Shown: in pieces, positions 53,763 through 61,517 of the stretch
Numbering within the stretch: position 1 is the first letter of the stretch
How the letters are laid out: every line of letters begins with the position of its first letter
DNA from: an uncultured Flavobacteriales bacterium
Lineage (GTDB): Bacteria; Bacteroidota; Bacteroidia; Flavobacteriales_D; Crocinitomicaceae
Assembly (NCBI GenBank): GCA_943789205.1
Contig: CALSTG010000001.1
Coordinates: forward strand, 1,478,435 to 1,542,434
Reading direction: 5' to 3'
DNA: 64,000 nt
The notes under the pieces: model-generated
What the model was told of the DNA's origin: nothing
Database searches by the model: none
Seen by the model: the letters and a program-made list of their open reading frames with translations, nothing else
Made by a program: the position numbers and the translations under genes

Positions 53763-54838
53763 TTGAAAGAGAAAAAGTAATAGCGATACTTTCTAACATT
53801 ATTGAGCCAGAGTTAAAAAAAGATATTGTAACGCTTAATTTGGTTGAAGATCTTCGAATAGAAAGTAAAGAAATTCACCTCACGGTTTATGTCTCCAATC
53901 CCGCAATGCATGCCAGGAATAGAATGAAAGAGGCTGTTGTTTTTAATTTAAAATCTAGATTAGGTGAATCTGTTAAGATCAACTGTCAAGTGAAACAAAA
54001 AGCCAATGATTTAAACGATGCACATAGAAAAGTGCTACCAAGTGTAAAGAAAATCATCGCCATTGCTTCCGGGAAAGGTGGGGTAGGAAAATCTACAGTC
54101 ACGGCAAATATTGCAGGCGGCCTCGCAAAGAAAGGGTTGAAAGTTGGAATTGTAGATGCCGATATTTATGGGCCGTCTATGCCAACGATGTTTGATTTGG
54201 TTGGTGAAAGACCAAATATGATTGAAATAGATGGCGATTCGAAAATTGAGCCAATTGTATCTCAAGGAGTAAAGGTACTGTCCATTGGTTTTTTTACAGA
54301 TAAGGAAAATGCTGTAGTGTGGAGAGGCCCTATGGCTTCTAAAGCGTTACTTCAAATGTTTAATGATGCGCATTGGGGGGACTTAGATTATCTACTTGTA
54401 GATTTACCTCCAGGCACAGGCGATATTCATCTTTCACTTATTCAATCAATTCCTTTGGATGGTGTAGTTATTGTTAGCACGCCACAAGAGGTTGCTTTGG
54501 CAGATGCAAGAAGAGGCGTGAATATGTTTAAGATGGATAATGTGAAAGTTCCGATTTTGGGCTTGGTTGAAAATATGTCCTGGTTTTCACCCGTTGAATT
54601 ACCAGAAAATAGGTATTATATTTTCGGTAGAGATGGTGCGAAAAACTTAGCTAGAGGTCTGGGAATTCCTTTTTTAGGACAACTTCCATTAATACAGAGT
54701 GTTTGTGAGTCGGGAGATTCAGGAAGGCCCGCTGTTTTTCAAGAGGAAACCTTTGGTGGTGAATCTATACATGAACTTGTGAATGAATTTGAAAATCAAG
54801 TTAAATTACTTACTAACTTAGAGACAAATGAAAAATAA
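53759..54838 (+). CDS. mrp: Mrp/ApbC family iron-sulfur carrier ATPase
   Basis: 359 aa. An N-terminal MIP18/DUF59 domain (residues 1-85) and a MinD-like P-loop NTPase: IIAIASGKGGVGKSTVTANI (Walker A), DADIYGPSMP and the DLPPGTGDIHLSL segment. Such proteins carry and deliver Fe-S clusters in the cytoplasm. The paired Cys of the family's C-terminal CxxC is not present in this copy (ENMSWFSP replaces the usual ENMSYFxCPxC), so cluster binding may differ. Followed by a NifU-like gene (11-nt overlap), a partner in Fe-S assembly. Confidence 0.93.
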   Translation: MIEREKVIAILSNIIEPELKKDIVTLNLVEDLRIESKEIHLTVYVSNPAMHARNRMKEAVVFNLKSRLGESVKINCQVKQKANDLNDAHRKVLPSVKKIIAIASGKGGVGKSTVTANIAGGLAKKGLKVGIVDADIYGPSMPTMFDLVGERPNMIEIDGDSKIEPIVSQGVKVLSIGFFTDKENAVVWRGPMASKALLQMFNDAHWGDLDYLLVDLPPGTGDIHLSLIQSIPLDGVVIVSTPQEVALADARRGVNMFKMDNVKVPILGLVENMSWFSPVELPENRYYIFGRDGAKNLARGLGIPFLGQLPLIQSVCESGDSGRPAVFQEETFGGESIHELVNEFENQVKLLTNLETNEK

Positions 54839-55073
54839 GGACCAAACGCTTTTAAAGATCGAACAAGCCATAGAGCAACTGAGACCTTTCATGCATGCTG
54901 ATGGTGGAGATATAGAGTTTGTGGAATTTACAGATGCTGGGGTTGTAAAGGTTAAGCTTCTTGGCTCTTGTAGTGATTGTTCAATGAGTCATATGACTTT
55001 GAGAGCTGGGTTAGAGGAGGCATTAAAAGTAGCTGCTCCAGAAGTCAATAAGGTTGAGGCTATTGAGCTATGA
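54828..55073 (+). CDS. NifU-like iron-sulfur scaffold domain protein
   Basis: 81 aa. LRPFMHADGGDIEFVEF and GSCSDCSMSHMTLRAGLEEAL contain the C-x-x-C of the NifU C-terminal domain that holds a transferable Fe-S cluster. The gene overlaps mrp by 11 nt and rlmH by 4 nt, so Mrp and this protein are made together. Confidence 0.95.
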   Translation: MKNKDQTLLKIEQAIEQLRPFMHADGGDIEFVEFTDAGVVKVKLLGSCSDCSMSHMTLRAGLEEALKVAAPEVNKVEAIEL

Positions 55074-55543
55074 ATGTGAAGCTGATTACTGTTGGTAAAA
55101 CTGTTGCTTCCTATTTAATAGAGGGTGAAGCGGAGTATCAAAATAGACTGAAGCATTACATGCGATTTGAGCGTATAGATATTACTGATCCGAAAGGAAC
55201 GTATAAGTTGTCTCATAATGAGGTTAAAAAGAAAGAAGCTGAATTGATTTTAAATAAGTTAAAAGCGTCTGACGTAGTTGTTCTTTTAGACGAAAATGGA
55301 AAAGACATGTCTTCCATGAATTTCTCTAAATGGTTTGATAAAAAAGGAATCTCGGGTATTCGAGATCTTGTTTTTATCATTGGAGGTGCTTATGGTTTTG
55401 ACAATTCCATTTATAAATTAGCCAATGATAAAATCCGCTTGTCTTCAATGACCTATTCTCACCAAATGGTTAGACTTTTCTTTCTTGAGCAACTTTATCG
55501 TGCCGGTACTATAATTAAAGGTGAAAAATACCACCATCAATAA
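55070..55543 (+). CDS. rlmH: 23S rRNA pseudouridine-1915 N3-methyltransferase
   Basis: 157 aa SPOUT methyltransferase. FIIGGAYGF (SAM loop) and LSSMTYSHQMVRLFFLEQLY with GEKYHHQ at the C-terminus are diagnostic. It methylates helix 69 of 23S rRNA. ATGA overlap with the NifU gene. Confidence 0.97.
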   Translation: MNVKLITVGKTVASYLIEGEAEYQNRLKHYMRFERIDITDPKGTYKLSHNEVKKKEAELILNKLKASDVVVLLDENGKDMSSMNFSKWFDKKGISGIRDLVFIIGGAYGFDNSIYKLANDKIRLSSMTYSHQMVRLFFLEQLYRAGTIIKGEKYHHQ

Positions 55544-55552
55544 TTAAAAAAA

Positions 55553-56923
55553 TTGGAAAGTAATTATATTTCAATTCAAGATATTTCTATAGCCCTATTG
55601 TGGTTCGCAATTCTTTTAATCGTTTCATTTTACAAACGAAATCGAATTGAAAATCTTGAAATTAAGAAATACTATATTCGAAATATCCTTTTTAAGTTTT
55701 CGTTTGCCATCTTTTTTTCAATTATTTATATTGTTTACTACGGCGGTGGAGATACGACGGCCTATTGGGATGGTGCAATAACGTTGAATAAATTATTTTT
55801 CAGTGCTCCAATAGATTATTTTAATCACTTGATAAGTGAACCAACAAGCGCGCTGCGTGCAATGCATTTCAGTGCAGATACCGGATACCCTCCGGGCTGG
55901 ATTTATAGAGAGCCAGAAGCTTGGTTTGTTTGTAAGTTGAGTTCGATTGTTTCAATAGTCACTTTGAGGTCTTATTTTGCAGGGACATTGTTATTTGCAT
56001 TTTTTACGGCGCGTGCATCATGGCGTGTATTTGAGATGCTAGAAAAACTTGAAACACACAGCGTGCGTATAGCTGCCTATTGCCTATACTGTTTGTGCCT
56101 TCAGTGAGCTTTTGGTGCACTGGTATTTCAAAAGATACAGTGATTTATTTTTCTGTTCTAAATATCTTATTCTACACATTTGATTTCCTAATTCTAAGAA
56201 ATAGAATTACAACTCAGGAAATTACTATATATTGGATTTTCAATGCTGTTAATTTATCATATCAGATCATTTATATTGGCGGCCATAGCAGCACCGATGA
56301 TGATGGCATTTGGGGCTCGGTTAACGAATAAATATGAAAGTAATTTTCTGGCAAAGTTGTTCCTTCGTTCCCTCATTTTATTTGGAGGTATTGCTGTGTT
56401 TTTGTATTTTTTTCAATCAACCTTTGCAGAAAACATGGTCAGTGAAGCTCAATCTGTTCAGCAGGATTTTCTCGGAAAACGAAACGTATACCGGAAAACG
56501 CTATGAAATCAGCAATACGGATGTATCTCCTGACAGGTCTTTTGCTCGCAGTTCCTGAAGCTGTATTTTTTGGGAATATACAGACCATTTATCTATGAGT
56601 CATTATCACTTAATTTTATTTTGAATGGTTTTGAAAGTTTGGTGCTAATTTTTGTTTCGATAGGTTTTGTTTTCAAAGGAAACGTATTTAAGAAAATTAA
56701 AAAAATTCGTAAGAAGGAAATTTTAGTGTTTGCATTGATTTTTTCACTATTTATTGCCTTTATGGCAGGATTTACATCAGTACTCTTTGGTGTATTAGTT
56801 CGAATTAGAGCACCATTGCTTCCATTCATCCTCTTGAGTTTTAACAACGAATGTATAATGAAAAACAAAATACTGAAATTACAAGCGAGACCTAAATATG
56901 TGCGGAATAACTGGGTTTATTGA
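55553..56923 (+). pseudogene. Polytopic membrane protein broken by five frameshifts
   Basis: Read through, the pieces form one polytopic membrane protein of about 455 residues, of a type I recognise only as a conserved Bacteroidota membrane family (YYGGGDTTAYWDG, GYPPGWIYREPEAWF, PSVSFWCTGISKDT, YHIRSFILAA, GIYRPFIYESL). Frame breaks: one base lost near 56082-56085; one base gained in each of TTTT 56237-56240, TTTT 56467-56470, about 56527-56533, and TTTTTTGGG 56565-56573. The start appears to be TTG at 55553. The gene ends 26 bp inside asnB. Sequence error is the likelier cause (see findings); if the sequence is right it is a pseudogene. Confidence 0.75.
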
Positions 56924-58825
56924 TTACACAAAAAGCACCTCCATGCAGGATTTACGTCAAATGACGGATGTCATGCATCATCGGGGTCCTGATGGTTCTG
57001 GGTATGAGCGGATTGAGCAAAATAATTATGTCTTAGGTTTTGGTCACCGGAGACTCTCAATTATTGATCTGACGAAATCTGGTAAGCAGCCAATGTGCTA
57101 TAAAGGCTATTGGATTTGTTTCAATGGAGAGGTTTATAATTATGGAGAAATTAAAAAAGAGTTAGAGGGATTGGGCCATAGCTTTGAGAGTACCTCAGAT
57201 ACTGAAGTTGTGCTGCAGGCATTTGTTCGCTGGGGAAGCTCATGTGTCGATAAGTTTATTGGGATGTTTGCCTTTGTAATTTACAATACTTCTGATGGTC
57301 AGGTTTTTTGTTGCAGAGATCGCGCAGGAGTCAAACCTTTCTTTTATTATATCAAAGATGGCTTGTTTTTATTCTCTTCAGAGTTGAAATCATTTCACCA
57401 ACACGCTCGATTTGAAAAGAAGCTCAATTTAGCTTCCGTTTCGGCATTTATGCAATACGGCAATGTTCCCACCCCTCATAGTATTTTTGAGAACACCTAT
57501 AAGCTTAAGCCAGGCCATTTTTTAGCATTTAATGCCAATGATATATTAGATGACAATGTTTTGAAACCTGCTAATCAGAAATGTTATTGGAATGTATATG
57601 ATTCATACAATAAGCCCAAGATCAACCTCTCATTTGATGAGGCGAAAAATGAGACAAAGAAAATTTTAAAAAGTGCATGTGACTATCGAATGGTAGCTGA
57701 TGTGCCTGTCGGTGTCTTTTCTGAGTGGGGGTTATGATAGCGCATCAGTAACGGCCTTGTTGCAAAATGAAAGAGCTGAAAGATTGAAAACATTTACTAT
57801 TTCAGTTCCAGATATTGGTCTTGATGAAGCTCCTTTTGCAAAAGAAATTGCCAGCTTATTTGGGAACAGAACATACAGAAATTAGTTGTAGCCATAAAGA
57901 GGCTATTGGGCTTATTGAAGAACTCCCCTTTTATTATGATGAGCCTTTTGCTGATAGTTCGGCAATTCCTACCACTTTAGTTAGCCTTGCTGCGAGAAAG
58001 CACGTTACCGTTGCCTTAAGTGCGGATGCCGGAGATGAGGTTTTTGCGGGCTACAATAGATATGATTACATCCAACGTTATGGTGAAAGGTTAAATAAGA
58101 TCCCTTCTTTTATTAGAAAATCAATCGTTCAAGGTATGGAAATTGTTCCTTCTCGATCGATACCATATTTTAAAAACACCTATAACTTTCATAACCGCTA
58201 TGAAAAAATAAAGGGTGTAATGTCGAATCCAACTGAAGAGCAAATCATGATGTCTTTAAGTGAACAATTTACGGATGCTCAAATGCAAAAAATTGCAACT
58301 TATAAATATGAAAAGCTAGCTACGGCATACGCATCGAAGGAGCTAAAGGAGGAATTCTTTTCTCCATTGTCTTTTATGATGGCTGTGGATTATCAAACCT
58401 ATTTAGTGGATGACATCCTTCAGAAAGTTGACCGTGCTTCGATGACGGTTAGTCTTGAGGGAAGAGAACCATATTTAGATCATCGCTTGATTGAATGGGC
58501 GGCCCAGCTTCCTAATAAATACAAATACAATAAAGGAGAAAAAAAGTATATACTTAAGGAGATACTCCACGATTATATACCGAAGAAGATGATGGACAGG
58601 CCTAAGATGGGCTTTGCTATTCCCATTGCAGAATGGCTTCAGCGTGATTTGAGACATCTCGTAGACCAATATATTAATGAGGACCTTATAAAGGCTCAAA
58701 AACTTTTTGATTGGACCATTGTAGGTGATATCAAGCATCAATTTCTTTCGGGTAAAAAAGAATATGACGTGAAGATGTGGTATTTCCTAATGTTTCAAAT
58801 GTGGTATGAAAAATGGATGACTTAA
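56898..58825 (+). pseudogene. asnB: Asparagine synthase (glutamine-hydrolysing) with two frameshifts
   Basis: About 640 residues once joined. The ATG at 56898 gives MCGITGF with the glutaminase nucleophile Cys2; the N-terminal class II amidotransferase domain (HHRGPDGSG, NGEVYNY, DRAGVKPF) is intact. The synthetase domain has the ATP loop FLSGGYDSA after correcting one extra T in TTTT at 57717-57720, and a second extra base in TTTGGG at 57859-57864 restores LGTEHTEIS. Downstream, SADAGDEVFAGYNRY and DRPKMGFAIPIAEWL are complete. With both bases removed the protein is whole, so this is probably a working gene in an error-containing assembly. It could also act in surface-sugar amidation, as asnB paralogues do. 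Confidence 0.8.
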
Positions 58826-59866
58826 ATGAACATATTTTATGAGAAAATAGAGCTACGTTTTTTGTTCCCCGCGGGCACGAGTAGGGGCGTCCTTCAAAAA
58901 AAACCTTCCTGGATTTTGAGGTGTAAAGAAGAAGAAAGCATAATAGGCGAATGTTCTGTTATTCCTGGTTTAAATATGGATTACACATCTGACCGTCAAT
59001 ATGAGGAGAAGGTTAATTGGGTCTGTGAAACTTTCAATATGCTTTTTAACAAGTTAAAAGCTGAGCAACTTTTAAATTTCTTTACAGAAGAGCTTCGCGA
59101 CTATCCATCTATTCTTTTTGGTGTAGAAGGACTCTTTTATCAATTAGCGAGATTTAGAGGGGTAGATTCTTTTCACAGTGCGTTCTCTGAAGGCCAATCT
59201 GCTATTCCTATAAATGGATTGATTTGGATGGGTTCTATAGATGAAATGAAAACAAGGGTGCAACAAAAAATTGCACAAGGATTTTCTGTGCTTAAATTTA
59301 AAATAGGTGCTCTCGATTTTGATAAAGAATACGAATTACTTTCGGCGGTAAGAAAAACATTTGGCGCTGCCATTGAAATAAGGGTTGATGCTAACGGTGC
59401 GTTTAACCGTAATAATGTTCATGAGGTGTTGGCTAGGCTAAAAGCACTAGATGTTCATTCTATTGAGCAGCCAATCATGTCTGGACAGTCAGATTTAATG
59501 CGTTCCATATGTAAAAGTGCCCCTATCTCAATTGCATTAGATGAGGAGCTTATTGGGATTAATGTTTTAAGGAATAAAGTCAATCTTCTCGAAAAAATAA
59601 GCCCGCAATTTATTATACTTAAACCTAGCTTGCATGGAGGTATTGTTGGTACTTTAGAATGGATTTCGTTGGCGGAAAAAATGGGTATCGGATGGTGGGT
59701 TACTTCTGCTTTAGAATCAGCGATCGGTTTGGAGGTGATTGCAAGAATGGTTGGTTTTTTAAATCCTTCAATTCCACAAGGGCTGGGTACAGGTGGTTTG
59801 TTTGAAAACAATTTTGATTCAACATTGGTTATTCAAAAAGGAACGCTAACTTATAAAAATGGCTAA
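58826..59866 (+). CDS. menC: o-Succinylbenzoate synthase
   Basis: 346 aa of the enolase superfamily. LKFKIGALDFDKE (catalytic Lys pair), RVDANGAF, SIEQPI, IALDEEL (metal ligands and acid) and LKPSLHGG, TSALESAIG are the expected barrel motifs for MenC. It dehydrates SHCHC to o-succinylbenzoate in menaquinone synthesis. It starts directly at the asnB stop (TAAATG) and overlaps msrB by 8 nt. No other men gene is in the window. Confidence 0.9.
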   Translation: MNIFYEKIELRFLFPAGTSRGVLQKKPSWILRCKEEESIIGECSVIPGLNMDYTSDRQYEEKVNWVCETFNMLFNKLKAEQLLNFFTEELRDYPSILFGVEGLFYQLARFRGVDSFHSAFSEGQSAIPINGLIWMGSIDEMKTRVQQKIAQGFSVLKFKIGALDFDKEYELLSAVRKTFGAAIEIRVDANGAFNRNNVHEVLARLKALDVHSIEQPIMSGQSDLMRSICKSAPISIALDEELIGINVLRNKVNLLEKISPQFIILKPSLHGGIVGTLEWISLAEKMGIGWWVTSALESAIGLEVIARMVGFLNPSIPQGLGTGGLFENNFDSTLVIQKGTLTYKNG

Positions 59867-60245
59867 GACTAAAGAAAACTGGAATGCGCTCAATGAAAAC
59901 GAACGTAATATAATCGAGAATAAAGGAACTGAATACCCCTTTAGTGGAGCTTATAATGACTTCAAAGAAAAAGGGTTGTATGTGTGCAAAAGATGTGAAC
60001 ACCCACTTTATTCAAGTGATGCTAAGTTTGAGTCAGGTTGTGGGTGGCCTAGTTTCGACACTGAAATAACAGGAAATGTTAAACAAATTTTAGATGCCGA
60101 CGGTCGTCGCGTGGAAATATTATGTAATCAATGCAACGGTCATCTTGGCCATGTTTTTCGTGGCGAGATGTTGACCTCGAAAAACACGCGTCATTGTGTA
60201 AATTCTCTGTCAATGTTATTTGTCCCGAATCATCGTGAAGGATAA
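59859..60245 (+). CDS. msrB: Peptide-methionine (R)-S-oxide reductase
   Basis: 128 aa. Zinc CxxC pairs in CKRCEHPLY and CNQCNGHLGHVF, GCGWPSF (substrate Trp) and the catalytic HCVNSLSM segment, where family members read RyCiNS. It repairs methionine-R-sulfoxide in proteins. No signal peptide. The start lies 8 nt inside menC and the end overlaps the convergent transglycosylase gene by 16 bp. Confidence 0.95.
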   Translation: MAKTKENWNALNENERNIIENKGTEYPFSGAYNDFKEKGLYVCKRCEHPLYSSDAKFESGCGWPSFDTEITGNVKQILDADGRRVEILCNQCNGHLGHVFRGEMLTSKNTRHCVNSLSMLFVPNHREG

Positions 60246-61186
60246 TATACTACTTCTTCACAATTAGTATACACTAAATCTCTTAATATGAGCTGAGAGG
60301 CTATTGCCAATTGGCTGTAGTTTTGTGAACAGTTCCCAAAACCAGCAGCTTTATTTTGCCACATTGCTTTGATCAATTCTTGGCTTCCTTCTTCGGGTTG
60401 AATAAGGTTCAATACTGCAGCTACATTTCCAGCCCCTGCATGATAGATGTGAAGTACAAGAAACCTAAACCAAAGGTCATTTTCTTTATAATCAAGTTCG
60501 TGCGAGAGCAGTATTTTTTTTGCTTGAGGTATACATATGTTTCTGATTAATTTTGCTGCGGCAGTTGCTGATTTTTCAAAGTTTCTACGTTCATCTAATG
60601 TTTTATTTACAATTAATCCTTGGGCTCTTGCAACACCTGGCATTAATTGAAACGGACCATAAGCACCTGATATTGATTTTTTCATCTGACCTGGACTTTC
60701 AATAAGTAGGATAGATTGAGCATACCAAGGATCGACACACATTTCATCAAAAACGGTAATTCCTTCTTGCAAGGTTGGGTAGACGACATCAAATTTATAG
60801 AAATCACATTTCCCCGAAGTAACATATATTTTCTCTCCTTCTTTTATTTCGTGCTTAATTCGCATTGATTCTCGAAATTTCGATTTTTCCAATTTATTGA
60901 GTGCATACCAATCTTTTGAAGGAATACTCTGTAATATTTGTCTGGAACTCGCAACATTGATAAGACAAGAGTCTTTTGTTAATGTCATGATTTTTTTCCA
61001 AAATGTTGCTTGAGGAAGCATGTCCCATCTTTCAGTATACATTTGTTCACTCTCAATAATGAGATTCGATTGATTATTTTCTGCAACCCATAGCTTTTCG
61101 TGTTCCCATGAAGTGCCCAAATTGTCTTGAGAGAATGTGAATTGTGTAAGTAATGTAATTGATAAAATGGTAATGTATAATTTCAT
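60230..61186 (-). CDS. Lytic transglycosylase (SLT domain)
   Basis: 318 aa. Signal peptide (about 1-19, ending FTFSQ). The SLT domain (about 150-300) has the catalytic Glu in LLIESPGQ, then SGAYGPFQLMPGVARAQGL and YHAGAGNVAAVL, the three standard motifs. It cleaves peptidoglycan glycan strands in the periplasm. A near-consensus box TAACTTTC on the minus strand ends 4 nt before the ATG. Confidence 0.9.
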   Translation of the reverse strand: MKLYITILSITLLTQFTFSQDNLGTSWEHEKLWVAENNQSNLIIESEQMYTERWDMLPQATFWKKIMTLTKDSCLINVASSRQILQSIPSKDWYALNKLEKSKFRESMRIKHEIKEGEKIYVTSGKCDFYKFDVVYPTLQEGITVFDEMCVDPWYAQSILLIESPGQMKKSISGAYGPFQLMPGVARAQGLIVNKTLDERRNFEKSATAAAKLIRNICIPQAKKILLSHELDYKENDLWFRFLVLHIYHAGAGNVAAVLNLIQPEEGSQELIKAMWQNKAAGFGNCSQNYSQLAIASQLILRDLVYTNCEEVVYYPSR

Positions 61187-61264
61187 GATAGAAAGTTAGT
61201 ATTTCTTTTCTCAGATATTAGTGTTACAAACTCAATGTTAACAACAATAGAATGTGAAAACAGT

Positions 61265-61272
61265 TACATTTG
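61265..61272 (+). promoter_or_regulatory. -7 box of yidD
   Basis: TACATTTG, exact TAnnTTTG, 11 nt before the ATG at 61284. The in-frame GTG at 61254 lies before it and is not the start. Confidence 0.55.
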
Positions 61273-61283
61273 CATACAGAACA

Positions 61284-61517
61284 ATGAAAAAAATCCTCAT
61301 TAGTCCATTTGTCTTGCTTGTTCGAGTTTATCAGCTGATAATTTCGCCATTATTTCCTGCAACATGTCGCTACACCCCATCATGCTCCGCTTATACAATA
61401 CAGGCTTTAAAAGAGTGGGGACTCTTGAGAGGATTGTATTTAAGTGCTAAACGAATTCTGTCATGCAGACCTGGAGGAGCGCATGGTCATGACCCTGTTC
61501 CTAAGAAACCTAGGTAA
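61284..61517 (+). CDS. yidD: Membrane protein insertion factor YidD
   Basis: 77 aa from the ATG at 61284. VRVYQLIISPLFPATCRYTPSCSAY then CRPGGAHGHDPVP are the family signature with its conserved cysteines. A small membrane-associated protein that helps YidC insert membrane proteins. Normally near rnpA/yidC, but it stands alone here. Its end overlaps the convergent helicase gene by 8 bp. Confidence 0.94.
   Translation: MKKILISPFVLLVRVYQLIISPLFPATCRYTPSCSAYTIQALKEWGLLRGLYLSAKRILSCRPGGAHGHDPVPKKPR

Noticed and set aside
55553..56923. Four or five separate small membrane proteins
   Set aside because: The pieces join end to end in adjacent frames into one conserved membrane protein once single-base changes are made.
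57700..57885. Programmed frameshifting in asnB
   Set aside because: No slippery heptamer plus downstream structure of the usual kind is evident, asnB is not known to use frameshifting, and a neighbouring gene shows the same error pattern.
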